A DNA stretch of 64,000 nucleotides. It comes from Lithodes maja. Lineage: Eukaryota; Arthropoda; Malacostraca; Decapoda; Lithodidae. Below, piece after piece: positions 29,854-39,448 of the stretch (positions within the stretch are counted from its first letter, which is position 1; each line of letters starts with the position of its first letter). The stretch covers positions 34,102 to 98,101 of the forward strand of contig JBAKBP010007622.1 in the NCBI GenBank assembly GCA_037953745.1, read 5' to 3'. Under the pieces are notes generated by a model, which saw only the letters and a list, made by a program, of their open reading frames with translations, did not search any database and was not told where the DNA came from. The position numbers and the translations under genes were made by a program.

Positions 29854-30120
29854 TCGTGCACGGTGTGTGGGTTGAGCAGGAGTAAAATTAGGCTATCATA
29901 ACGCCGTCCAAAAAGATTATAAAACAATAAAATAAACGAGAATTTTTTTTTTTAGTTTTGTAAGTCTTTATTGTTGTAGCATGATGCATGCGATATTGTG
30001 TTTTATGTATAATTCACACTTCAGTTGTTGTGCACCTTTTGCAATTAGTGGCAGCTAAGGGTAACAGGTCGGTTGGTTGCCTGTCAGATTTTGATAATGC
30101 TTCTAAGGTCGATTATCTAA
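29854..30120 (+). other. 3' untranslated region of the Gmr1-like element
   Basis: About 270 bp without a coding signal between the polyprotein stop and the polypurine tract. No envelope gene. Confidence 0.7.
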
Positions 30121-30134
30121 AATCTTGGGGGGGC
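30121..30134 (+). promoter_or_regulatory. Polypurine tract of the Gmr1-like element
   Basis: AATCTTGGGGGGGC lies immediately before the 3' LTR. AAATCTTGGGGGAGG stands at the same place in the relative (55260-55273). Confidence 0.65.
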
Positions 30135-31938
30135 TGTGACGCACCCAGTGCGTGGCAACGCAACCTGATTGTACTCCTTGGTACTCCACTGTACCGCCCG
30201 TACCACTGTACCGTGCTGGCTGCCTATATTGAGTGTGACAACGTATAACTATGTTCTTTGTATCTCTGCAAAGGTCTCGTCATGTGCTAACCAGTGGTGG
30301 GTTTTGTTTTAAGCCATGTCGAGACCTTCCATTTAATATGTAGTATCAATAGAGAAGTTGATAGATAAGACAATGGGAGTTCAGAGAGAGAGAGTGAGTT
30401 AGGCTTCAGAGCGAGAGGGTAGCAATGCGCCACGCTGCCGGGTGGGTGGTTGCCAGACGTATGGACTGGTTGGCAGCCTTGCGCATATAGCTAGGCGCGA
30501 CAGGGTTGGTAGTCCATTGCCGCCTGCCTATGCTGCCTGGGCTGCCCATGTTGTCGTACTGCACATTGCCTGGAGGCTCGCTGTGTGTTCCATGATCAGG
30601 TTGCCTAGAACCTTTGAGATTCTAACATCCCTTGCCCTCTCTCCCAACTTCTCACGGTTGCACTCTTTCTCTCTGACGACATTACTCTCATTTCATTCTT
30701 CTCTCTATTTAAATGCATAACCTTCCCTTGAGGTCCTAAAGGAGTTTCAGCACTCACCTCTCGTATTACTCTTAGGACAAGCATATATTTACATGTATTA
30801 GATTTAAGGGGTTAATGTGAACAGCGATCTTCTTGATGAGGATAGTTGGTGAACGTTCTACATGTTCACGAGTTATATGCCCAGCTCATCATCCAATTTG
30901 TGACTAGACTAGTGCCATGTGTAAGAGCCCGACCATGCCCAGGAGTTGTCTGTAGAGGGGCGAGGACTTAGCCTTGATTTGCCTACCGAGCCAGGAGCGA
31001 GTGTAGTACCAGAGACTACAGCTCGCTCGTAGTGCCGGTATAGTAGAGTAACGTAATTTATCTGTCCTTGTGTTCTCTGCAGTCTTTTCCTGGGTTCTCG
31101 CTTTCGGTGCTGGGACTCGTTGTTCCTGTGACTTGGCCTGCTAGCTAGAACACATGGGGATGATGAGTGGGTTATATCTTTATTTTACTATGCATTGCAG
31201 CTCTCTTTAAGTTTATGTATGTAACACTTTACAATACACATTACTCACACACAAGACAACACTATTAATACTTTCATGTATCAATTAACTGCACTGTCGT
31301 TTTGCTGCTGTGTCCGGAGTTCTGTTGCGTAGGGCGCATACGGACTCAGAGGGGAGACAGAGTGAGAGAAGCGAAGTAGCCTATGCGGTAGTAGGCTACC
31401 GGCGCAGTACTGTTGCCTGCAACCTTTTAGTTATTCCAAGTATAGATTCATTATTATAATAAGTGACTACTATTTATGTTCCTTCCGTGTGTATTATTAG
31501 GTATCTACTGGATCATGAACATCTTGTATGCTACATGCTAGTGCATGTTAGTAGGGGACAGTTATTCTAGTGCACGCGCTTTCAAGTAGGCGTGTACATT
31601 TGTCATTTAGCATTTCACTCTCATACCTTTAGCCTGCTTCTATTCTACATTATTAGAGGCTTAATATTAACGTAGTTTCTTGAGTATTGCATTTCTTTAG
31701 TAATAACGTAACCTATAAATGTCTGAGGGAGTTTAGCCTCATAGCCTACCCCTGTTGTACACTTTCGCCGAGTTAAGGTACCTCGTTACCGTAGACGATA
31801 ACTCTGTAGGGCGTTGGTGCTTTTGTTGTCTGGAGCATATAGTATTTGGGACTGGAATCGAGCGTGTCGTTATCACATCAGCCATTTCTGTCCTACGATC
31901 AAGAATCCCGAATATGTATTGCCGATCCAGCCGTAACA
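30135..31938 (+). repeat. 3' LTR of the Gmr1-like element
   Basis: Begins TGTGACGCACCCAGTGCGTG and ends CCAGCCGTAACA. Nearly identical to 22712-24516. Confidence 0.92.
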
Positions 31939-32025
31939 GTACCCATTTGAGTCGTAGAGGTAGATTATAAACTAAAGAAAATCGTCTAATGATAGCCAGA
32001 ATATGGTCTAAATTATTTAAAGGGG
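31939..32025. repeat. Right part of the MITE split by the Gmr1-like element
   Basis: AAAGAAAATCGTCTAATGAT-AGCCAGAATATGG is the family A inner arm. The terminal arm is degraded (TTTAAAGGGGG). Confidence 0.55.
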
Positions 32026-32190
32026 GTGAAGGGGTGTCATACGAGCTATTTTTCCGTCAATTTTAACGGGCAATAATTGTAGTCTGGCAGCTTCAAAGTT
32101 TAAGTTCCATATGAATTAAACTACCTAGGATAATCTACCTTTGATACAATTTCCGATGCCAATGCAAAAGAGTCTCAAAATAGTATGAGG
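32026..32190. repeat. Partial MITE with TCATACGAGC end
   Basis: TGTCATACGAGCTATTTTTC, CCGTCAATTTTAACGGGCAA and CCGATGCCAATGCAAAAGAG match the element at 37091-37515 (TCACACGATC..., CCGTCAGTTTTTACGGGCAA). It is a one-sided relic. Confidence 0.55.
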
Positions 32191-32303
32191 CAAAGAAATA
32201 GGGCGAAAGGTCTCAAAATCGCCAAACTAAGGGGGCGAACGTCTTAAAATCTCTTAGCACTACAGTTTATGATACCATGGCCAGTATTGCTTTAAAGTGT
32301 ACA

Positions 32304-32517
32304 TAAAGCCGGTATCACACGAGTACTTTTTACCTCAACATTTATCTTCAACACTGGTCTGCCAGCTTGTGAGGTAAATTTTTAAATTATTTTGATCACC
32401 TAAATTCACCAATCAGTCTAGTTTCCGATACCAGTGCAAAATATTCCAGAAATGTTGCCAGAACATTTTTGATCATCGAATGTTGACTATAAAAGCTCTC
32501 GTGTGATACCGGCTTTA
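32304..32517. repeat. Family D MITE, TA target
   Basis: TA-AAGCCGGTATCACACGAG at the left and CTCTCGTGTGATACCGGCTT-TA at the right, with near-perfect terminal inverted repeats. Confidence 0.85.
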
Positions 32518-32687
32518 CTTTTCTTTGTATATCAGTCACACCTGTTCGCTATAGAGCCGGTAATTTGCGTTTTATACGGTCTTCAACCTAACCTGATAGA
32601 AATTTATAAAGATTCGCATAGCCACCCGCCTTTCAACACACTCCCACTCCTATTCTGTCCAGCTCTCCAACCCAAGAATTGTCTCAC

Positions 32688-32759
32688 CTGCAGTGTCCCA
32701 GAGTTGGATGGCTATATTCTTCTCATCCACACATAGCGTCTTCACCTTGTAGTCCACAC
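32688..32759 (-). CDS. RASEF-like large Rab GTPase, exon with switch I end and WDTA
   Basis: A 72-nt exon from acceptor TTGTTTACAG to donor CTGCAG|gtgagac, phase 1 at both ends. It encodes VDYKVKTLCVDEKNIAIQLW, then DTA and the first base of Gly. VDYKVKT is the Rab beta2 strand following the switch I Thr, and WDTAG is G3. It joins exon 43963-44141 to give TLG|VDYK and exon 16535-16659 to give WDTAG|QERF. It was too short to be obvious as a reading frame and was found from the expected phases and motifs. Confidence 0.9.
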
Positions 32760-32807
32760 CTGTAAACAATAAGTTTATAAAATCGCATAGCAGTAGCCAG
32801 AATAATG

Positions 32808-33357
32808 TTAACCCCTTCTGTACCGGCACCGTTATTTTAGCTTTATTCTGGCTACCATTAGACTATCATATTCAGTTTAAGGGGAGACTCACCGTTTGTT
32901 TGGTCTATTAATTAATTTATTCATATATTTGTTTAGTTTCCTCCCTAGACCTCCACCAAGCTTAGAAAAAAAAACCTAGACCCCCCTTCAAGATAAATTT
33001 GTACATTTTTCGGTAGAAAAATGTCCCGGCCGAAGGCCGCTTCCTCTTAAAATTGCAGGCTCGCAATCGCTCGCCAGGAAATAATCGACACCTAAATGTC
33101 ACGAAAGGTGTTAAAATCGCCAAACTAATGGGCCGAACGTCTTATAATCTCAAAACTAGTGGGGCTAAACATTAGGGAGAAGGGGGTCCAGAAACAAACG
33201 GTCTGCCTCCCCTTAAAAGTGCCTCCAACAATTACCAAGCTTCGAACTATCTCATTAAACTATTTCTACTACCACAAATCCTTCTTAAACTGCACACAAT
33301 TGTCTAAATATAGCTAGAATGTTATCAGAAAGACGTTGCCGGTATAGAAGGGGTCAA
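32808..33357. repeat. Family A MITE containing a nested family C MITE
   Basis: Outer arms are TTAACCCCTTCTGTACCGGC at the left and GACGTTGCCGGTATAGAAGG-GGTCAA at the right. It is interrupted at a TTAA by 32877-33216. Confidence 0.8.
32877..33216. repeat. Family C MITE nested in family A, TTAA-flanked
   Basis: TTAAGGGGAGACTCACCG at the left and GTCTGCCTCCCCTTAA at the right. It has the CCCGGCCGAAGGCCGC and CAGGCTCGCAATCGCTCGCC core. The family A sequence resumes directly after the second TTAA, which makes TTAA the target duplication. Confidence 0.85.
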
Positions 33358-33728
33358 GGGGGGTCACCGGCTTTTTTGTTATCTTTCTCTCGTTTTCTCT
33401 CTTTCCCTGGCTTGTATTCACTCGGCCCCATTCAGCCAACTGTTTTAAAACGTTTATCCCCATCCAGGTGTCGATTTCTTCCTGGCGAGCGATAGCGAGC
33501 CAGCATTGTTTGGAGAAATCCGGCTTCGCCGGAGACATTTTTCGATCGAAAAATGTACAAATTTACCTTGCTGTCAAAAAAAAAATATATATATATGCAG
33601 GCTCGCTACCGCTCGCCAGGAAAAGATTGACAACTGGATGGGGGTAAACGTCTTAAAACAGTAGGCTGAATGGGGCCAAATAGATACAACACAGAGAGAG
33701 AGGGAAATAACCGAGGTGGGTCCCCTTA
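33353..33728. repeat. Family B foldback MITE
   Basis: CAAGGGGGGTCACCGG at the left and GAGGTGGGTCCCCTTAA at the right, with the same CGGCTTCGCCGGAGACATTT core. It abuts the family A copy. Confidence 0.8.
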
Positions 33729-33953
33729 AAGGTGGTGGGGCGTCCGAAATTAAAATGAATTTATAATGTATTTAAAGAGATGTTTAGATCTCCAGTAATC
33801 AACCTGACTACTCCTTTGTCAAAACTAATCTTCAATATTAGAGAACAAATCAAAAATAGATATTGAATTGCGACCCCTTGCAACAAGTACTCACGTGAGG
33901 ATGTGACGTAGGCCCAGGCAAACATTTGGGAAGTAAACATCAATATAGCAACA

Positions 33954-34130
33954 ATGGTGAATAGGTGTGCTGTTTTCGGGTGTAGCAACATCCCTGGACC
34001 AAACATAGCACTACACAAGTTTCCAAGTGATCCATACCATTGTAACAAATGGGTGAAGTTTATACAAAGAACCAGTGTGGGAGGCAAAGCCCAAAACAAG
34101 CTTCATATGCAATGGACATTTTCGTTATGA
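33954..34130 (+). CDS. THAP-like zinc-finger start (partial)
   Basis: A 58-codon frame from an ATG: MVNRCAVFGCSNIPGP, then ALHKFPSDPYHCNKWVKFIQ. The CX4C pair near the N-terminus, HKFP and the W..FI are the hallmarks of the first half of a THAP (C2CH) DNA-binding domain. The distal C-X2-H and AVPTIF-type end are absent, so it is either an exon with the remainder spliced elsewhere or a truncated relic (THAP domains also occur in P-element-like transposases). An AATAAA-like site follows at about 34140. A convincing splice donor was not found. Confidence 0.5.
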   Translation: MVNRCAVFGCSNIPGPNIALHKFPSDPYHCNKWVKFIQRTSVGGKAQNKLHMQWTFSL

Positions 34131-34244
34131 ATGCTTTGACAATAAAGTGCAGTGGAGTATGGGTATGGCTAGATGCACCCGCTGATTGCCTATACGGACT
34201 GGGGTCTTGTCACGCCCAGTGCCAGGTCCGTATATATACGGACT

Positions 34245-34660
34245 CGCCGAAAAAAAATCGTAGCAGCGAAACGACTGCACCTATAGCTTTCATATTTCTA
34301 CCACACCTTACCCTTCTGACGTCTTGCTACCACCACCCCAACCCCCTCCCCCAATCCACTCGCCGACCATAGGTCGCCGCATCAGGCCATCACAAAGGAA
34401 AAAAAGGAAAATATGTGGCGGCGAAACGACTGCACCAATTGGTTCCATATTTGTGTGACAGGTCCCCTACCCTTCTGTCTTCCCCCCACCACAACCCCAA
34501 CTTCCTCCCACCACCCACTTCCAGCCTATCCGTAGATCATCACATAAAAAAATTAAAATCCGTGGTGGCGAAACTACCTCACCAATCGGCTCCATATTTG
34601 TAACACGAGTCAATTACCCTTCTACCTTCCCCCCACCATCCCCCAAACCACCCTCCCACC
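34245..34660. repeat. Tandem repeat, about 3 copies of 150-165 bp
   Basis: Each unit contains (G)GCGGCGAAACGACTGCACC, a TTCCATATTTGT motif, TACCCTTCT and a CCCCCACCACAACCCC stretch, starting near 34255, 34412 and 34565. Copies are diverged. Confidence 0.7.
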
Positions 34661-34780
34661 CATACGTGCTTGCCAATTTCAGGAGTCAGGAGAGTGGATA
34701 ATATGGGCTAACTTAAGCCTAGCCCAAATTATACAGTCAGTGTCGATGGATATAGGCCTAACCTAGGCTAAACAAAAATA

Positions 34781-35020
34781 TTGGCTGAAACTCAACTAGT
34801 AGCAACTAGTAGTCGATCGCCGCGGTTTAAATTCCCGTCTATTTTTACAGCAATTTTTTCTGTTATTTGCACCCTGTTGGCAATGTATATGATGATGACA
34901 ATAAGTCATGGAGGCGTGAGGGGCGTGAGGGGCGTGAGGGGCGGGCTTTCATTATTGTATCCAAATGCAGTCAAAATAGACGGAGACATGATCGCTAGCG
35001 TCCGCCGCGGCTCCGAGTAG
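34781..35020 (+). other. Possible coding segment with a membrane span
   Basis: The open frame includes RFKFPSIFTAIFSVICTLLA and MYMMMTIS, a convincing 23-residue hydrophobic segment, followed by a (GVR)n repeat and a Tyr/Asp-containing tail. There is no ATG before the hydrophobic stretch (the frame opens at TTG after a stop). If real it would be an internal exon or start at a later Met. I do not recognise a family. Confidence 0.2.
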
Positions 35021-35129
35021 TGTAAACAAGGCGGGCGGTAATCACAGCTGCTTCTCCCTCCTCTCCTGCTGCTGGATCTCGTCCTACAGGTGCGTACATA
35101 ATTATAAGCCTGGACACCACCAATATTCA

Positions 35130-35210
35130 TCACTTGAGGTTCTTTGCCATAATCACGTTATCACCCTCAGTATTGGCAAACGAATCGGAACTACTGTCAC
35201 TATCCTCCAT
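35130..35210 (-). other. Short acidic reading frame, possible first exon
   Basis: Minus-strand ATG in good context (GGTGGAAATGG) encodes MEDSDSSSDSFANTEGDNVI and ends six codons later. It sits beside a GC-rich 34.98-35.06 kb stretch. Function unknown; it could equally be chance. Confidence 0.2.
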
Positions 35211-35470
35211 TTCCACCTGTCAGAAGAGCTTGTTGTGTTCCTGGGCATACGTCATCAGAGCGCTTAAACTCCGAATCCAGAAGTGTCACCCATATCCTAT
35301 TTTGGCCATTATATAAATAATTAAGCCATTGTAGCAGAAAATATTGCACCAAAAGCTATAGTGCACACTGCCGGTAATGATTGTGGAGGAAAATAATAGC
35401 ATGCACACCCACCTTTAAAAGGACGGCCCCGGTACTGAAAGGGTTAAACCATACCATACTAAAACCTAAA

Positions 35471-37005
35471 AGCCAAAGTCACACGGCTCGACTTTACTAG
35501 CCGCTACTGCAGTAACGGCGAGTGGTACAGTCGGCCAAATAAGTGATGTCGCGGCACCAAGTATATTTCGATCAATAATTGGTATCAGCACTATCTAAGC
35601 ATTAATTCATCGTTTCGAGAGATATACAAACATGTTCCTATCTATACACACTACATTTAACATCTGACAGACATTAATACAGCACACAGCGAGCGAAACG
35701 TAATGACCGGCGACACGACTTACTTGTCCAACTGTACTCGCATAGTCGCCAAGTGACCGGTAAATCGCCACTATAGGCTGTTCATTTCCAGTGGACGGTA
35801 TATTGCCATATCCCCATCTTAATTACTAGGCTATTATGAAGTTTTTGTACCGAAATCTGTCCTTGGTTATGATAAACTAGCACTAATATGAAGGAGAGAC
35901 ATGGTAGTGTCACATTTTCCCCTTAGCTATCGAGAAATCAGTTGCTAAGGGATTCAATTTACCATCAGCTGAAATAAATCTACCTATAGTACGTCTAACT
36001 GGCGACTAAAAATACTTAAATCCATCGAACGGTCTAGGGGGAGTTTCGGGACACAGACAGACGGACGACAACGACGCATAGGCTGTCTGTTGGTGCAAAC
36101 TTTGCTTGCCGGTACCGCGCGACTTCACGTCAAACTTGAAGTCAAACGTCACTGGACTGATATGAAAGACGTTCCTATATATATCCAGTCGGATCTTCTG
36201 TAGCCAATTGACCACTTGCGAGTTTCGTTCTATAAAGAAGTTGGAGCTGTGGCCATCAATATTTAGCAGAATTATCAGCTAAAATGCATTTATGAATACA
36301 TAAAACCAAATTGATCATACATTTTGCCCATCAGAAACCCACATTATTATTGCATTTCTCTTTAATATCTATGTTCACGGCTTCAACTTCCTTATAGCCC
36401 GTAACTCGCAAGTGGTCAATTCTCTCAACATAATTACAGATGCTCCCTAATCCACTTTGTATTTTTGTTTTTGTCCGAAGGTTTTCCAATAGTTTTATGC
36501 CATTTCGGCACATGCTAATCGGATTAATCGGTTAATGCCTGACGCTAGGACCGACCGATGACATTTCTGCGCTCTGCAAGAGGTACATTCTCGACAACTA
36601 CCCTAGTAACCTCAAAATGTAAAGACTGACAGTAGCAGTGAATGTCTTGTGGTGGGTAGTCGCCGCAACAAGAAGCAGCGAGTCGAGTTCAGGGTTACCA
36701 AATGAAGTCCGCTAGATATTAAATAAATGCCGAAAATCGCTAGAATAATGGCATATACTCTACAATATCGCTCTAAAACGGCTCAAATCTCCAGATAGTA
36801 AATATAGGCCTACGATCGCTAGAATAATGCCATACTCTCTACAATATCGCTCTGAAATGGCTCAAATCTCCAGAATATTGCTAGAGTTCATATCACTAGA
36901 CGTAAAAATGTGCCTCTAGCTCGAAGTGAATAACTCTAGACCTAGCGGGAAAGTAGCTAAATTGGCAACACTGGACTAAAGTCGCCTTGTGTGACTATGG
37001 CATAT
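35471..37005. repeat. Possible larger inverted-repeat element with nested MITE
   Basis: AAAGCCAAAGTCACACGGCT at the left and GTCGCCTTGTGTGACTATGG at the right are mutually inverted and resemble family D ends. Near each end are TCGACTTTACTAGCCGCTAC and GTCGCCGCAACAAGAAGCAG-type arms. No transposase is recognised. A family E copy lies inside. Confidence 0.4.
36205..36421. repeat. Family E MITE, copy 1
   Basis: 217 bp with inverted ends CAATTGACCACTTGCGAGTT and AACTCGCAAGTGGTCAATT. Arms extend through TATAAAGAAGTTGGAG and CTTCAACTTCCTTATAG. Confidence 0.85.
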
Positions 37006-37090
37006 TTGGGGAAGGTAATACACTTCGCCTATGATTAAGAATAAATCCCTCCCATTTGTATGTGTGATGTGTGGTCTTGTTTCATCCTTT

Positions 37091-37515
37091 GGCCGGTGTC
37101 ACACGATCTGCACAAGTCCGTCAGTTTTTACGGGCAATTGACCACTTGCGAGTTTCAGGCTATAAGGAAGTTGGAGTTTGTACATTGATATTTAGCAGAA
37201 TTACAAGCTAAAATGCGGTTGTAGTACAGTTATAAATACATACAACTAAATTCAACATACGTTTTATCCATGAGACATCTACTTTATTGTTGTATTTCTG
37301 TTTAATACCGATATTCACGGCGCTAACTTCCTTATAGCCTGAAACTCGCAAGTGGTCAATTGTTGTATGGCAGCTATAATATTTAAGCTCCATATTAATT
37401 TACCTACCCAACATTATCTACCTTCGATCTAGTTTCCGATTGAAATGTAAAAGCGCCTCAAGAAAAAAACACTTGCTCATCGAAAATTGCCGGCAAAAGC
37501 GCTCGTGTGACTTCG
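37091..37515. repeat. Family D-like MITE interrupted by family E copy 2
   Basis: GGCCGGTGTCACACGATC at the left and CGCTCGTGTGACTTCGC at the right are inverted repeats. The sequence CCGTCAGTTTTTACGGGCAA is broken by the family E element and resumes with TTGTATGGCAGC. Confidence 0.65.
37135..37362. repeat. Family E MITE, copy 2 (nested)
   Basis: 228 bp, CAATTGACCACTTGCGAGTT ... ACTCGCAAGTGGTCAATTG. Similar to copy 1 throughout, including GATATTTAGCAGAATTACAA. Confidence 0.85.
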
Positions 37516-37521
37516 CTCTTT

Positions 37522-37738
37522 TAAGCCGGTATCACACGAGAGCTTTTATAGTCAACATTCGATAATCAACATTTTTCTGGCAACATTTCTGGAATATTTT
37601 GCACTGGTATCGGAAACTAGACTGATGATAGATGGATTTAGGTAACCGACATATATTAAATGTTGACCTCACAAGCTGCCAGACCAGTGTTGAGGATAAA
37701 TGTTGAGTGAAAAAGCGCTCGTGTGATACCGGCTTTTA
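37522..37738. repeat. Family D MITE
   Basis: TTAAGCCGGTATCACACGAG at the left and GCTCGTGTGATACCGGCTTT at the right. Inverted relative to the copies at 2995 and 32304. Confidence 0.85.
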
Positions 37739-38282
37739 CTCTTACTATGGCATAAGCAACATACTGTATTTTGGCTTTGATATTCTGAGCCGCAGACGCC
37801 TAACTTATAAAAACACGGCATCTATAAAATTATCGCGAGATCGCCAACTACTTCCATAACATACCGCTCAGAATTATAGTTTTCGTTCATTCAGGTTTAA
37901 GTCTTCATTACCCAGTCCTTAGTTCTGTGAAATGGATGTGGCAGAATGGCATTGTTTAGTTACGTTCCGCCAACTATGCAATGTTATGAATAAAATACTT
38001 GATTACAATTATTAGCCGATAGAATGATAAAGATAAAGTTGCCAATGTAATAATAAGCATATAAACACACCTAATCTACATACAAGATTGTTTTACATAT
38101 GGAAATTATTGGTACAGAAATCACGTTCCGGCAAGCATTGGTTGAACCTCGTGACGCCATCATTTAAACCCCGCTCCTCAGCTGACAACCCTCAGTCACC
38201 CGGAGTCTTTCTTTGAGTGTGGATGTGCGCGCGTGTTTTTTAAGTGAGTGCGGTCTTTAAACGGACTCTTGTTTCTAACGCG

Positions 38283-38345
38283 ATGGACGGTGACTACAGG
38301 ACGTTTACTAAATGCTATATGCAAGGAAAGAGAGACAGAAAATAG
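38283..38345 (+). other. Short reading frame in a GC-richer, leader-like stretch
   Basis: ATG...TAG encodes MDGDYRTFTKCYMQGKRDRK. It follows a GTGTGGATGTGCGCGCGTG stretch and precedes a diverged tandem repeat (38505-38690, GGAGTGACTAGG/GTGAAACTAGTGG words). It could be an upstream ORF of a leader exon or meaningless. Confidence 0.2.
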
Positions 38346-38504
38346 TGAAACCCTAAATATCCAGGAAATACGCGAGTCAAAGCCGGCAACTTGGTGGACG
38401 CCGGAGATGCACCACCTCTGTCAAGCATCCGTACGGGTATGTGATCTCAATAGAAGGAACCGTGTTATACCTACTACATCGAACTTTTACGTGTAAGACC
38501 GCAG

Positions 38505-38690
38505 TGACTAGGGCTGGTGGTTAAACTAGGGGCCGAAAGCGACTCGGGCCGGTAAAACTAGTGGTCGGAGTGACTAGAAACTGAAACTGAAACTAGGGCC
38601 CAGAGTGACTAGGTCCGGTGAAACTAGTGGGCGGAGTGATTAGGTCCTGTAAAACTTAGGGCCAGAAGAACTACGGGCCGGATTGACTTA
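38505..38690. repeat. Diverged tandem repeat (GGAGTGACTAGG words)
   Basis: Roughly 40-50-bp units containing GACTAGG, CCGGTRAAACTAGTGG and CGGAGTGA repeat four to five times. Confidence 0.6.
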
Positions 38691-39353
38691 TTTACAATGT
38701 TATCAGTATACAGTGCACGAAACTTAGATAATTTAACCTGTGGTAAATGAATGTTTGTAAACTTGCCGACCATCAAGTGAACTGAACTGAAGGCGTGTGC
38801 GGATGTTATACCGGTGTAGGCTATAATTATTATGACCAAACTGCTACTGTGAAGAAGGGATCACCTCACTCGGCCTAATACTTAACCCCATATTAAACTC
38901 AAGTTACTCAACTAGGCTAATGTGGTTCTCTAAACCTTCATGAACGAAATAAGCAGAACAAAAATAATGAGCATTCTGAAAATGAATGGGATTTAGCCTA
39001 GGCCTAGTCCTTTATCACAAATTAGCACTCGAGTTATTTAATCTTGGTTCGATATAGGGTTAGTAGCACCCTTCCCTCGTTTTAAAATACGGAGGTAACT
39101 AGTCCGCCATTGAAGCAAACTTAGCAAAGATATTTAGTGCTCTAGCCTACTGGTCTAAAATACAATACAGGCATTTGATTTTACCAACTTTAGCCTAGTA
39201 GGCTAAATAAGCTGAACGAAGTTACGAAGGTCGAAACCTTAACATAGAACATTTGTGGAAATTAATTAAGTGCAATGACTTCTTTAGTCTGTTAGTTACC
39301 GGCTAATGACAAAGTAATATAGAAGAATGGTGATTGACATACAAGACGACTAA

Positions 39354-39448
39354 ATGATACAACGAAAGCCGACCTCCCGCAGAGCAGGAGTGGATTTGTT
39401 GAGCCTGTACAAGCTCGGAGCTCCTTCAGATGATCCAGCATGTCATTG
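39354..39448 (+). CDS. Candidate first coding exon of an unknown gene
   Basis: An ATG directly preceded by an in-frame TAA opens MIQRKPTSRRAGVDLLSLYK, then LGAPSDDPACH, and ends in a near-consensus donor, CATTG|gtgagt. It is 95 nt, phase 2. No family is recognised and no downstream exon was found. The 900 bp upstream (38.2-39.3 kb) has leader-like sequence. Plausible but unproven. Confidence 0.3.

Larger units (their letters stand above)
22708..31942 (+). mobile_element. Intact Gmr1-like LTR retrotransposon (integrase before RT)
   Basis: LTRs of 1805 and 1804 bp (22712-24516, 30135-31938) differ at about ten noticed positions including one 1-bp deletion. They start TGTGACGC, end TAACA, and are flanked by a 4-bp GTAC duplication (22708-22711, 31939-31942). 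The internal region has a PBS, one 1697-codon frame, a 280-bp non-coding tail and a polypurine tract. It lies in the Rab intron, antisense to the gene. The same family recurs, broken, at 47554-57132. Confidence 0.93.

Noticed and set aside
29854..30134. Envelope gene between RNase H and the 3' LTR
   Set aside because: Only about 280 bp of non-coding sequence; no signal peptide or membrane segment.
33761..34099. Hydrophobic minus-strand frame of 112 codons
   Set aside because: It is antisense to the THAP-like frame and has no other support.
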